64,000 nucleotides of DNA. It comes from an uncultured Paracoccaceae bacterium. GTDB taxonomy: Bacteria > Pseudomonadota > Alphaproteobacteria > Rhodobacterales > Rhodobacteraceae. Positions within the stretch are counted from its first letter, which is position 1, and each line of letters starts with the position of its first letter. The stretch covers positions 40,116 through 104,115 of the forward strand of contig CALKXV010000016.1 of assembly GCA_938005545.1 (NCBI GenBank). Reading direction: 5' to 3'. The notes beneath the pieces were generated by a model. That model did not search any database. It was not told where the DNA came from and was given only the letters and a program-made list of their open reading frames with translations. The translations under genes and the position numbers were made by a program. Positions 54,275 to 62,793 of this stretch are shown here, piece after piece.

Positions 54275-54448
54275 ATGATTACCAATATCTTTCTGTTGTT
54301 CGTTGCCTTCGGCATCTCAATCGCGTCCATATTGTCGGGCTTCGGCGGAATATTCCCAATTTTGGTGGCATTGTCGGCGGTCGCCGTCGCGATCAAGCTA
54401 TTCAGCCAAGGCGCAGATGACGCCGAGACTGACCAAGCCGCAATATAA
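54275..54448 (+). CDS. small membrane protein upstream of speD (57 aa)
   Basis: This short gene encodes 57 residues, nearly all hydrophobic at residues 5-42 (NIFLLFVAFGISIASILSG, then FPILVALSAVAVAIKLFS), and an acidic tail DDAETDQAAI. It would span the inner membrane once or twice. It lies 63 bases upstream of speD on the same strand and is preceded by a clearly AT-rich 200-base region. No family is recognised. Confidence 0.6.
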   Translation: MITNIFLLFVAFGISIASILSGFGGIFPILVALSAVAVAIKLFSQGADDAETDQAAI

Positions 54449-54511
54449 GTCCATCGACATCCAGAGGCTCTGGCGCAATAGTTCGGCAAAGTTGCTGACA
54501 AAGGCCAGAGC

Positions 54512-54892
54512 ATGGATGGCACCAAACGCTCAATCGCGGAAGCACCGATCCATCCGGGGTTGGGCACCCATCTGATCATTGATTTGTCGAACGGCCAAAG
54601 GTTGGACGACGAAACCCGTGTAGAACAAGCGCTTCGTGACGCTGTTGCCGCGTCGGGGGCAACGCTTTTGGACATTCATCTGCACAGGTTTGCACCACAA
54701 GGTGTAACTGGCGTGGCAATGTTAGCCGAAAGCCACATCACGGTGCACACATGGCCAGAATTGGGATTTGCGGCCTTTGACGCCTTTATGTGCGGTGCTG
54801 CCAATCCTTGGGCCGTGGTCGATGTTCTGGCCGACGCGTTCGAGACCAAAGACGTCAACGTCCGCGAATTATCTCGCGGGAACAGGGTGTAA
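54512..54892 (+). CDS. speD: S-adenosylmethionine decarboxylase proenzyme
   Basis: SpeD provides decarboxylated SAM for spermidine synthesis. The 126-residue class 1B form is self-cleaved at a Glu-Ser bond: here LAESHITVHTWPE puts the pyruvoyl-forming serine at residue 74, followed by the conserved His and Cys of the processed enzyme (YC-equivalent CGAA near 93). GTHLIIDLSNGQRLDD near residue 18 matches the N-terminal subunit. Spermidine synthase is not adjacent; the next gene starts 4 bases on. Confidence 0.94.
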   Translation: MDGTKRSIAEAPIHPGLGTHLIIDLSNGQRLDDETRVEQALRDAVAASGATLLDIHLHRFAPQGVTGVAMLAESHITVHTWPELGFAAFDAFMCGAANPWAVVDVLADAFETKDVNVRELSRGNRV

Positions 54893-54895
54893 GCC

Positions 54896-55489
54896 ATGCC
54901 TTTGCAGAACCGGGTTTTGGCAACGGGCGATATTGTTGCGGAACCGGGCCGTGGTCGCTTTATGGGAAATCGCGGCATTCTGCACGAAGACGCTCAAGTC
55001 TTGGGGCGCGCCCGATGGAAGCACAAAGCCTGGGTCACATGTGTGTTGAAGCACCGTGACTGGCACCGGAAAGTCATGAGCCCAGGTGCCTATACCGAGC
55101 TGTTCTTCCTTGACGAAGCCGTCGCCTTGGCTGCGGGGCACCGGCCTTGCGCGCTATGTCGGCACAGCGATTACGTGGAATACCGCGCGGCTGCCGGATT
55201 GAACGGCACGGCCAGGGAAATGGATGCCCAAATGCACACCGAGCGAGCCGAGGCTCGCACCTTTCGTCAAAAACGTCATCAAATTCAGGCCGATAGCCTG
55301 CCGGACGGTGCCGTGATCTTTGAAGGCGTGCCAAAGCTGGTCTGGGGGAATGCGGTTCTGCCGGTCAAGACGGATGGATATGGCGCACCCGAGCCGCGTC
55401 CCAATGGTGAAGTAACTGTTCTGACACCACCAACGTCGCTGGCCGCCCTTAAAGGTGGATATCGCCCGGACCTTCACTCTATAGATTAG
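54896..55489 (+). CDS. conserved hypothetical protein (197 aa)
   Basis: The 197-residue soluble protein begins four bases after speD. Clear features are WVTCVLKHRDWHRKVMSPG near residue 46, YTELFFLDEAVALAAGHRPC near 66 and the segment GHRPCALCRHSDYVEY, whose paired cysteines could bind a metal. It looks like a conserved family of unknown function that I have seen unnamed in proteobacteria. It may be coupled to speD. No enzyme motif is recognised. Confidence 0.7.
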   Translation: MPLQNRVLATGDIVAEPGRGRFMGNRGILHEDAQVLGRARWKHKAWVTCVLKHRDWHRKVMSPGAYTELFFLDEAVALAAGHRPCALCRHSDYVEYRAAAGLNGTAREMDAQMHTERAEARTFRQKRHQIQADSLPDGAVIFEGVPKLVWGNAVLPVKTDGYGAPEPRPNGEVTVLTPPTSLAALKGGYRPDLHSID

Positions 55490-57282
55490 GATCGTTCCGC
55501 AAGCTCTATCCATTCCTCTTCGGCGGCGTCCAATTTCGCCTGACGTTCAATCAAGGCATCAGTCGCCTTTTGAAACTTTGCTGGCTCGCGCGTGAACAGC
55601 TCGGGGTCCGACAAAAGCGTGCCCAGTTTTGCAATCTCAGCTTCCAACCGCTCCATCTCGCCCGGCAAGGCCTCCAGCCGGTGCTTTTCGGTAAAGCTGA
55701 GTGTGTTGGATTTCTCTTTCGTCACAGACGCTTTCTGCGTAGATTTCTGAGCGGCCTTTGCGGCGTCCTGAACCAATGCCCGCTTTGGCGCATAGTCTGA
55801 CCAGCCGCCAGCGTGGACCGTCAAACGCCCCTGCCCTTCGAAGGCAATTGTTGTGCTGGCAACGCGGTCCAGAAAATCCCGGTCGTGGCTGACCAAAAGA
55901 ACCGTGCCGTCGTATTCGCCCAGAATGTCTTGCAACAAATCCAGTGTTTCGATGTCCAAATCGTTGGTTGGCTCGTCCAAAACCAACACATTGGACGGTT
56001 TCGCCATGATCCGCGCAAGCAACAGCCGTGCTTTTTCGCCACCCGACAAGGATCGTACCGGCGCGCGGGCTTGGGCTTCGGCGAACAGGAAATCCTTCAG
56101 ATACCCGACGACATGACGCGGTGTGCCCCGCACCATCACTTGATCGGATCGACCGGAAACGCCCATGTCTTCGTCGTTGGTCAGGCTGTCCCAAAGCGTG
56201 GCATTGGGATCAAGTGCGGCGCGGCGTTGATCGAAAACTGCGATTTCCAGATTGGTGCCCAAGGTCAGGGTGCCTGCATCTGGCTGCGTTTGGCCCGTCA
56301 GCATTTCAATCATCGTGGTTTTGCCAACACCGTTGGGGCCAACGAAGGCTACGCGGTCTCCGCGCATGATGCGCAACGAAAAATCGTCACAAATTACTTT
56401 GCCGTCGTAAACCTTTGAAAACCCTTTGGCTTCCATAACCCGGCGACCGGATTTGGTGCCCGAGGTCAGCTCCATTGCCGCCGTACCTTGGCGCTTGATC
56501 TGCGCAGACCGTTCCGCGCGCAATTCCTGCAAGGCGCGTACACGACCCTGATTGCGTTTGCGACGTGCGCTGATGCCTTCGACGGCCCAACGTGCTTCGG
56601 CCTTGATTTTGCGATTAAGCTTGTGGCGCGCGTCGTCTTCTTCGGCCCATGTTTTGTCGCGCCAGTCTTCAAACCCGTCAAAACTACCTTCTCGGCGGCG
56701 CACATCGCCCCGGTCGATCCACAACGTGGCTTTGGCCAGCGCCCTTAGAAAGGCGCGGTCATGGCTGATCACAACAAAGGCTTGGCGGGTTTCGCGCAGC
56801 CGGCTTTCGAGCCACGTGATCGCTTCGATGTCCAAATGGTTGGTGGGTTCATCCAGCAACATCAAATCGGGCGCTTCAGCGATCAGTTTGGCCAGCGCGG
56901 CGCGGCGACGTTCGCCCCCTGATGCCGATGACACCGGCGTATCGGGGTTGAACTTTAATCCCTCGGCGGCCGCTTCGACACGCCACAACTCAGCGGGCCC
57001 CAAATCGCGGAGCGCGAAATCGCCAAGGGTTTCGCACCCCTCCATCACCGGTTCTTGCTCCATATAGCCGACGCTGTCGCCGGGCGATAGAACGCGCGCA
57101 CCTTTATCGACTTCAACAAGGCCCGCCATCACCTTGAGAAGCGTCGATTTTCCCGATCCGTTCCGCCCGACCAAGGCCAGACGATCCCCGGTCTGAATAG
57201 ACAACGAAAGGTCATGAAACACCGGATCACCGCCAAACGTCAGCGCGATGTCGGTCAGTTGAAGAAGGGGAGCACGTACCAT
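55486..57282 (-). CDS. uup: ABC-F ATPase, Uup type
   Basis: This 598-residue soluble tandem ABC ATPase has the two nucleotide sites GRNGSGKSTLLKVMAGL and GPNGVGKTTMIEMLTGQT, signatures SASGGERRRAALAKL and LSGGEKARLLLARI, and the C-terminal coiled coil of Uup (SFTEKHRLEALPGEMERLEA near residue 530). Uup acts on ribosomes or DNA junction metabolism; its exact role in this organism is unknown. It converges with the conserved hypothetical gene by 4 bases, and its start is 42 bases from olsB's stop, on the same strand. Confidence 0.9.
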   Translation of the reverse strand: MVRAPLLQLTDIALTFGGDPVFHDLSLSIQTGDRLALVGRNGSGKSTLLKVMAGLVEVDKGARVLSPGDSVGYMEQEPVMEGCETLGDFALRDLGPAELWRVEAAAEGLKFNPDTPVSSASGGERRRAALAKLIAEAPDLMLLDEPTNHLDIEAITWLESRLRETRQAFVVISHDRAFLRALAKATLWIDRGDVRRREGSFDGFEDWRDKTWAEEDDARHKLNRKIKAEARWAVEGISARRKRNQGRVRALQELRAERSAQIKRQGTAAMELTSGTKSGRRVMEAKGFSKVYDGKVICDDFSLRIMRGDRVAFVGPNGVGKTTMIEMLTGQTQPDAGTLTLGTNLEIAVFDQRRAALDPNATLWDSLTNDEDMGVSGRSDQVMVRGTPRHVVGYLKDFLFAEAQARAPVRSLSGGEKARLLLARIMAKPSNVLVLDEPTNDLDIETLDLLQDILGEYDGTVLLVSHDRDFLDRVASTTIAFEGQGRLTVHAGGWSDYAPKRALVQDAAKAAQKSTQKASVTKEKSNTLSFTEKHRLEALPGEMERLEAEIAKLGTLLSDPELFTREPAKFQKATDALIERQAKLDAAEEEWIELAERS

Positions 57283-57324
57283 GGCTGCGGGCTATGCCGG
57301 TGCTGCGGGCGCGTCAAGCGGTGC

Positions 57325-58068
57325 TTAAGCGGCAGCGGCACGCAACACGCGAATGCGACCGGGGGGGATGGCGCTGATTTCCAGGCCTGTAAAGACGTGA
57401 AGCGTGTTGAGGTCCGGGTCGACGACAGCATGGTCAGACACCCAGCCACCCATTGACAGATAGCTGCGCAACAAGGGCGGCATGGTTTTCAAGGCTTTGA
57501 TCCGGTCAGGCTTGCGGCGAAACCGTTCGGCGAACCGGAACACTTTTGGCGCCTTGATCCGCGGCAGCCACCGTTTCGGGCCCAAGTGCCGGTCGCGCAG
57601 CATAGCAAAGGCATCGCGATAGGCTTGGGCGTCTGTGCCTTGGAAAGAGGAACACCCAAAGAGCATTTCAACCTTTTCGCGATCAACATATGCGGCAAGC
57701 GCACCCCAGGCAGTGCGCAGAATGTCCGGGTCTTTCTCATCCGGGGCGACGCAAAATCGCCCCATCTCAACCATGGGGCGGTTGAAGTTTCGAAGCCCTT
57801 TCAACTCATAATATTGTGCCGAATAGCTTTGCCCAATCTCGGCCCCTGACCCCAATGGCAAAAGCCGGAACGTGGCAACAGGGCGCATATCGCGGCTGTC
57901 TTCGATCAGGATATGGGTGCAAATCCCGTCGAATTTGTCTGCATCGCGGCCATCTGCTTGGGGCGCGGCACCGGTTTCGGCAATAAACGCCTGATGCCGT
58001 AGGCGCTGGACAGCCTCCAGATCCGCCGGAGTTGCAACAGGGCGGGCCGTGTATCGGGGCTCGGTCAT
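57325..58068 (-). CDS. olsB: ornithine N-acyltransferase-like protein (OlsB/hemolysin family)
   Basis: The 247-residue GNAT-type acyltransferase transfers a 3-hydroxyacyl group from ACP to ornithine, the first step of ornithine lipid synthesis. RLRHQAFIAE near residue 23, CTHILIEDSRDMRPVATFRL near 50, RPMVEMGRFCVAP near 97 and LFGCSSFQGTD near 136 match OlsB. In many roseobacters olsB is followed by olsA, the second acyltransferase; here it is followed by uup, so olsA must be elsewhere or missing. Confidence 0.88.
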   Translation of the reverse strand: MTEPRYTARPVATPADLEAVQRLRHQAFIAETGAAPQADGRDADKFDGICTHILIEDSRDMRPVATFRLLPLGSGAEIGQSYSAQYYELKGLRNFNRPMVEMGRFCVAPDEKDPDILRTAWGALAAYVDREKVEMLFGCSSFQGTDAQAYRDAFAMLRDRHLGPKRWLPRIKAPKVFRFAERFRRKPDRIKALKTMPPLLRSYLSMGGWVSDHAVVDPDLNTLHVFTGLEISAIPPGRIRVLRAAAA

Positions 58069-58179
58069 GGTTCACTCACGTTCATTCGACCCTTGGTGTT
58101 CGGGGTCGCTCGTCCTAGATATTGTCAATGCGGGTGCATCTTGCAAGTTTAGAGCGCACAAAACGAAAGGGAAGTTTAG

Positions 58180-58575
58180 GTGGAAAAAGTTGTAAAAACC
58201 GATGCCGAATGGCGTGAAACGCTGGATGATTTGTCGTTCAAGGTTTTACGAAAACACAAAACCGAACGGGCCTTTTCAAACGACAGTTTCCCCAAAGATG
58301 CCGGGCATTTTACGTGCAAAGGCTGTGGTGCACAGCTTTTTGATCAGGCGCACAAATTCGATAGCGGCACGGGCTGGCCATCGTTTTATCAGCCAATGAA
58401 CGTCGAAATGGTTGGCGAAAAAGAGGATCGAAGCCTGTTTATGCGCCGCACAGAAGTGCATTGCGCACGCTGCGAGGGGCATTTGGGCCATGTGTTTCCA
58501 GACGGACCACAGCCAACTGGCTTGCGCTATTGCATCAATGGCGCGTCGCTCGACTTTAAATCCGACACAGAATAA
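58180..58575 (+). CDS. msrB: peptide methionine-(R)-S-oxide reductase
   Basis: The 131-residue enzyme repairs the R-isomer of methionine sulfoxide. Two CxxC pairs (FTCKGCGAQLF near residue 43 and HCARCEGHLGHVFPDGP near 92) form the structural zinc site, and the catalytic cysteine is in LRYCINGASL near residue 118. FDSGTGWPSFYQP is the substrate loop. The start is GTG 58180 with GAAAGGGA upstream. It converges on bamE. Confidence 0.95.
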   Translation: MEKVVKTDAEWRETLDDLSFKVLRKHKTERAFSNDSFPKDAGHFTCKGCGAQLFDQAHKFDSGTGWPSFYQPMNVEMVGEKEDRSLFMRRTEVHCARCEGHLGHVFPDGPQPTGLRYCINGASLDFKSDTE

Positions 58576-58598
58576 CGGGGCCTTGAATTGGGAACCGT

Positions 58599-59081
58599 TT
58601 AGTTGTCGTCGTTGAAGAAGTCGCCGGGATTAAAGTTACCAAGGTTTGAGAACAACTGCCGCAGGAAGCTAATGCCTTGCGTGTTCGAAGCCGTCACGCG
58701 GCGTTCCAGAACCACAACCTGTCCGTCTTCCAGGCCAAAACGTTCGATGTTCGACACTGTTTCGTCCTCGGAAAAACTGACGGAAAGAACCTGGCGGTCC
58801 ACCTCAACCGGTTCACGCCAAAGGAAACGTTCGTAATCCGAGCGAACGTAATACCACGCATTTTCGTCGATGATGCCTTCGGTTCCGGGCCGCCCCAATA
58901 TGCGGCCAACGGTTGTCTTGGTGTCGCGTCCGACGGTAACTTCGTCGAGCAATTGCGCGTCCGGAATGTAGCCTGTGCTATTGTCCAGCCGGGAACAACC
59001 TGCGGCCAACACCAGTGCGACCAAAATCGCCGCACTTTTTGGTGCCACCGCCAAAACCCGCAGTCCGGAAACACGTTGCAT
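58599..59081 (-). CDS. bamE: outer membrane assembly lipoprotein BamE
   Basis: The 160-residue lipoprotein has a signal ending LVALVLAAGC (lipobox LAAGC, Cys near residue 29) and the SmpA/OmlA domain: LLDEVTVGRDTKTTVGRILG near 44 and WYYVRSDYERFLWREP near 75. BamE is part of the BAM complex that inserts beta-barrel proteins. ATG 59081 is used; in-frame codons upstream are not signal-like. It is divergent from yceD, with about 80 bases between. Confidence 0.9.
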   Translation of the reverse strand: MQRVSGLRVLAVAPKSAAILVALVLAAGCSRLDNSTGYIPDAQLLDEVTVGRDTKTTVGRILGRPGTEGIIDENAWYYVRSDYERFLWREPVEVDRQVLSVSFSEDETVSNIERFGLEDGQVVVLERRVTASNTQGISFLRQLFSNLGNFNPGDFFNDDN

Positions 59082-59161
59082 GATACCCACCTCTTGCCAA
59101 ACGACGCATCGCCGCCTAGTCGGCATAGCCAGAGACCGCCAGAGGATCAAGGATTTGCTCA

Positions 59162-59713
59162 ATGGCCGCGCCAAGCGATGACCCGATTGTTAGATGTTAC
59201 AGTGTTCACGAGCCGTTGGATTTCAAGCTGACGCCCGACGGCGATGCGCGATTAGCCCTTGCCCGTGATCTTGGCATTCGAAGCATAAAGAAACTGTCGT
59301 TCGCAGGCCAGATCCTGCCCCATGGCACCCGTGATTTGCGTCTTGAAGCCACAATTGGGGCGACGGTGGCGCAAGATTGCGTTGTCACGGGCGATCCGGT
59401 CACGACGCGCATTGATGAGAAAGTTGAGAGGCTTTATCTGACGGAATTGCCCGAGCCGGACGAAGGCGAAATCGAGATGCCCGAAGACGAAAACGCCGAT
59501 CCAATGCCGATTTCATTGGATTTGCGCGACGTCATGGCCGAGGCGCTGGCTTTGGCTCTGCCGCCATGGCCGCGTGCCGACGGGGTCGCACCTGTCGATT
59601 TATCGGTGACAGAACCCGGCAAAGAGCCAATGACGGACGATGACGCCAAGCCCTTCGCGGCCCTGAAATCACTGCGTGATACGGGTTCAGACGATGGGAG
59701 TTCCCAAGGCTGA
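59162..59713 (+). CDS. yceD: DUF177/YceD-family protein
   Basis: The 183-residue protein belongs to the YceD family found upstream of rpmF; a role in 23S rRNA or ribosome metabolism is proposed for the family. Features are the N-terminal DARLALARDLGIRSIKKLSF, CVVTGDPVTTRIDEKVERLY near residue 78 with a conserved Cys, and the acidic patch EGEIEMPEDENADPMPISLD. It heads the yceD-rpmF-plsX-fabH run with 154 bases to rpmF. Confidence 0.88.
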   Translation: MAAPSDDPIVRCYSVHEPLDFKLTPDGDARLALARDLGIRSIKKLSFAGQILPHGTRDLRLEATIGATVAQDCVVTGDPVTTRIDEKVERLYLTELPEPDEGEIEMPEDENADPMPISLDLRDVMAEALALALPPWPRADGVAPVDLSVTEPGKEPMTDDDAKPFAALKSLRDTGSDDGSSQG

Positions 59714-59867
59714 GATGACGCTTGCCTTTCAGGGGAATCGCAGTATGTTCGCGACCTCTTTTTAACAATACGTTGGACAAGCTGCGCACCAGCGCGTAAG
59801 ACCCGAGCGACCAACATATTAACCGTGAAACTGGGGCAAAGCCCCTCTCTAAACCGAGGTTATGGAC

Positions 59868-60074
59868 ATGGCTGTCCCACAGAATAAGATCACACCGTCC
59901 CGCCGTAACATGCGCCGTTCGCATGACGCCCTGACGGCTGATAACCCAGGCGAATGCCCGAACTGTGGTGAACTGAAGCGTCCGCACCACGTTTGCGGTG
60001 CCTGCGGCCACTATGCTGACCGTGAAGTTGTCGCTCAGGCCGACGAGATCGACCTGGACGAAGACGCGGCGTAA
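59868..60074 (+). CDS. rpmF: 50S ribosomal protein L32
   Basis: The 68-residue L32 begins [20 protein letters not shown] and has the zinc CxxC pair [18 protein letters not shown] at about residues 31-48, followed by an acidic tail. ATG 59868 with GAGG 9-12 bases upstream is preferred to ATG 59862. It is followed 21 bases later by plsX, the normal order. Confidence 0.95.
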   Translation: MAVPQNKITPSRRNMRRSHDALTADNPGECPNCGELKRPHHVCGACGHYADREVVAQADEIDLDEDAA

Positions 60075-60095
60075 GCGCCGGCCGGCGCCCGAGGG

Positions 60096-61205
60096 ATGTC
60101 GGAACCAACCGCCCCCCTGCCAAGCGTGGAAACGCGCGTAACGATTTCCGTCGACGCCATGGGTGGCGATTTGGGACCGGCCACAGTTGTGGCCGGTATC
60201 GCCAAATCCGCGCAAAAGAACCCAAACCTTCATTTTTTGGTGTTCGGCCCGGCGTCTGAGCTGAAACCTTTGATCACCAAGCGCAAGCTGACCGCACGAT
60301 GCGATATCCGCGACGTGCGAGATGTTGTGCGCATGGAAGACAAACCCAGCCACGTGATGCGCCATGGGAAGGGCACGTCGATGTGGGCGGCGATCGAAGC
60401 GGTTCGCGACGGTGAGGCGCAGGCGGTTGTATCCTGCGGAAACACCGGTGCACTGATGGCGGTATCGATGATACGGCTTCGGAAACTTCCCGGCATCTTT
60501 CGCCCAGCAATTGCCTGTCTTTGGCCCTCGCGCAATCCCGGTGGTTTCAATGTGATGCTGGACGTTGGGGCCGACATTCGCGCCGATGCCAAGGATTTGC
60601 TGCAATATGCGATTATGGGGGCCTCATACGCGCGAAACGGCCTTGGGTTAAGCCGCCCGCGCATCGGATTACTGAACGTTGGCACCGAAGAAACCAAGGG
60701 GCGCACCGAAATTCGCGAAGCCCATGATCTGATCGAAGACATAAGCCACGACGCAAATTTCGAATTTATCGGCTTTGTGGAAGGTGGCGATATTCCGTCG
60801 AACCGGGTTGATGTGATTGTCACCGACGGCTTTACGGGCAATATCGCGCTGAAAACAGGCGAAGGCACGGCTACACTGATCCGCGAGTTCTTGCACGAAG
60901 GATTTCGCGCAACGCCCTTGTCGCGCATTGCGGCACTTTTGGCGATGACCTCGCTTCGCCGGCTGTCCAAACGAACCGATCCCAGACGCGTCAACGGCGG
61001 CGTGTTTCTGGGCCTGAATGGCACTGTCGTCAAAAGCCATGGCTCTGCGGATGCAACGGGTGTGTCTTCGGCGATCAAACTGGCTGTGCGCTTGGCCGAA
61101 AGCAGCTTTAATGAACAATTGGCCGCGCGGGTTGCATCCTTTAATCCGGGCAGGCAAGATGGCCCCAACAAGACCGCAGAAGCGGCTGGCAAAGAGCAGG
61201 CATGA
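60096..61205 (+). CDS. plsX: phosphate acyltransferase PlsX
   Basis: PlsX makes acyl-phosphate from acyl-ACP, the first acyl donor for glycerol-3-phosphate in phospholipid synthesis. The 369 residues show ISVDAMGGDLGPATVVAGI near 17, VSCGNTGALMAVSMIRL near 112 and FIGFVEGGDIPSNRVDVIVT, with GFTGNIALKTGEGTATLIRE near 245. It overlaps fabH by 4 bases (ATGA), coupling acyl-phosphate and fatty-acid initiation. Confidence 0.96.
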   Translation: MSEPTAPLPSVETRVTISVDAMGGDLGPATVVAGIAKSAQKNPNLHFLVFGPASELKPLITKRKLTARCDIRDVRDVVRMEDKPSHVMRHGKGTSMWAAIEAVRDGEAQAVVSCGNTGALMAVSMIRLRKLPGIFRPAIACLWPSRNPGGFNVMLDVGADIRADAKDLLQYAIMGASYARNGLGLSRPRIGLLNVGTEETKGRTEIREAHDLIEDISHDANFEFIGFVEGGDIPSNRVDVIVTDGFTGNIALKTGEGTATLIREFLHEGFRATPLSRIAALLAMTSLRRLSKRTDPRRVNGGVFLGLNGTVVKSHGSADATGVSSAIKLAVRLAESSFNEQLAARVASFNPGRQDGPNKTAEAAGKEQA

Positions 61206-62176
61206 TGACAACACGTGCGGTGGTACGAGGTGTCGGGCATTACTTGCCCGAACGGATAGTCCCGAACTCCTGGTTCGAGGACAAAATCGAAACGTCGGAC
61301 GAATGGATCAAATCGCGCTCAGGCATCGAACGTCGCCGCTTTGCCGCCGATGGCGAAACCACGTCTCAGATGGCGGCGAAGGCAGCAAGCAACGTATTGG
61401 ACATGGCCGGATTTCAGGCCGACGACATCGATGCGATCATCGTGGCCACATCGACACCTGATCTGACATTCCCGTCCGCCGCGACCATGGTGCAAGCCGA
61501 ACTTGGCATGACACGCGGGTTTGCCTTTGACATCCAAGCGGTCTGTGCCGGGTTTGTCTTTGCGCTATCCCAAGCCAACGCGTTGATCCTGTCGGGACAA
61601 GCTGAAAGGGTGATCGTGATCGGCGCCGAAACCTTCAGTCGCATTCTGGACTGGGAAGACCGGGGCACTTGCGTGTTGTTCGGCGATGGTGCGGGCGCTT
61701 TGATCCTTGAAGCAAGCAACGGCGACGGCAGCAACGCGGACCGCGGCATCCTTGCGACTGACCTGCATTCAGACGGCCGTCACCGCGATATCCTTTACGT
61801 AGACGGCGGTGTTTCGACACAATCGACCGGCACATTGCAAATGCAGGGCAAAGAAGTCTTCCGCCATGCGGTCGAGAAACTGGTAAAAACCGCCCACACC
61901 TCGCTTGCGAAACTGGGGCTTCAGGGCGACGACATTGATTGGCTCGTGCCACATCAGGCGAACCTCAGGATCATCAAATCGACCGCGCAGAAAATGGGTG
62001 TTGAAATGGCCCGTGTGATTGTCACGGTTCAAGACCATGGCAACACCTCGGCGGCATCCATCCCGCTGGCCCTGTCCACCGGCGTTGCCGAAGGGCGGAT
62101 CACAACCGGCGATCTGGTGGTCACCGAAGCCATTGGCGGTGGTTTGGCCTGGGGGTCGGTCATCCTCCGCTGGTGA
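61202..62176 (+). CDS. fabH: beta-ketoacyl-ACP synthase III
   Basis: FabH condenses acetyl-CoA with malonyl-ACP to begin fatty acid synthesis. The 324-residue protein has the catalytic Cys in AFDIQAVCAGFVFALSQAN near residue 113, the His in DIDWLVPHQANLRIIKSTA near 250 and the Asn in VQDHGNTSAASIPLALS near 280, the complete Cys-His-Asn triad. DEWIKSRSGIERRRFA is the N-terminal loop. It is the last of the coupled plsX-fabH pair. Confidence 0.97.
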   Translation: MMTTRAVVRGVGHYLPERIVPNSWFEDKIETSDEWIKSRSGIERRRFAADGETTSQMAAKAASNVLDMAGFQADDIDAIIVATSTPDLTFPSAATMVQAELGMTRGFAFDIQAVCAGFVFALSQANALILSGQAERVIVIGAETFSRILDWEDRGTCVLFGDGAGALILEASNGDGSNADRGILATDLHSDGRHRDILYVDGGVSTQSTGTLQMQGKEVFRHAVEKLVKTAHTSLAKLGLQGDDIDWLVPHQANLRIIKSTAQKMGVEMARVIVTVQDHGNTSAASIPLALSTGVAEGRITTGDLVVTEAIGGGLAWGSVILRW

Positions 62177-62275
62177 TGACGCCGTGCTGTCAACAGGGAA
62201 TCCATTCTAGAACACGCAACACATACAGATCCGCAGGAAAGCCGTTTGATGTTTGAATTGGGCCGGGGTTGACGG

Positions 62276-62365
62276 GGTGTGCAGCGAGAGGCAATATTTT
62301 TCAGACAGAATCCGACGGTTTATTCACCTCTCGCATCCACACCGAACGGCGAAATATTGCTCGCT
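62276..62365 (+). promoter_or_regulatory. structured leader region upstream of ihfA, with two competing stems
   Basis: The 308-base gap before ihfA contains two long overlapping inverted repeats. GGTGTG..GCGAGAGG (62276-62291) can pair with CCTCTCGC..CACACC (62327-62343). The overlapping AGCGAG..CAATATTT (62283-62299) can instead pair with AAATATTGCTCGCT (62352-62365). The pairings exclude each other, as in attenuators or riboswitches. The nearest promoter-like hexamers lie downstream of it (TTGACT near 62422), so whether the stems are transcribed with ihfA, form a separate RNA, or act as a DNA site is unknown. A GAAGGGGG Shine-Dalgarno lies 7-14 bases before ihfA. Confidence 0.45.
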
Positions 62366-62484
62366 GGGCGAAATTCTTGGCCTGTCTTTGAAGTTAAGCC
62401 CCCTTTTCAAGCTCTTGATATTGACTCGTAAATTCATCGCGACCATTCTGGCCGCCACATCGTTAATAATGAAGGGGGACGGGC

Positions 62485-62787
62485 ATGAGCGAAAAGACTT
62501 TGACCCGCATGGATTTGAGCGACGCCGTTTTTCGGGAAGTCGGCCTTAGCCGCAACGAATCCGCGCAATTGGTTGAAAGCGTTCTACTTCACATGTCCGA
62601 CGCTTTGGTGAAGGGCGAACAAGTGAAAATCTCATCCTTTGGGACTTTTTCAATCCGCGACAAAGCGGCTCGTGTGGGACGCAACCCCAAGACCGGTGAA
62701 GAGGTTCCCATCCATCCTCGCCGGGTGCTGACCTTCCGCCCGTCTCACCTGATGAAAGATCGTGTGGCGGACGGCAACAAGGCTTGA
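62485..62787 (+). CDS. ihfA: integration host factor subunit alpha
   Basis: IHF-alpha pairs with IHF-beta to bend DNA by about 160 degrees at specific sites. The 100-residue protein has [20 protein letters not shown] at its start, [20 protein letters not shown] near residue 53 and the DNA-intercalating arm [20 protein letters not shown]. The family length is normal. It precedes the MerR gene by 6 bases. Confidence 0.96.
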   Translation: MSEKTLTRMDLSDAVFREVGLSRNESAQLVESVLLHMSDALVKGEQVKISSFGTFSIRDKAARVGRNPKTGEEVPIHPRRVLTFRPSHLMKDRVADGNKA

Positions 62788-62793
62788 CCGTTG

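Noticed and set aside
59532..61240. Long leftward frames opposite yceD, rpmF and plsX (59532-60605 and 60230-61240)
   Set aside because: They are antisense to well-identified genes and have no recognisable motif.
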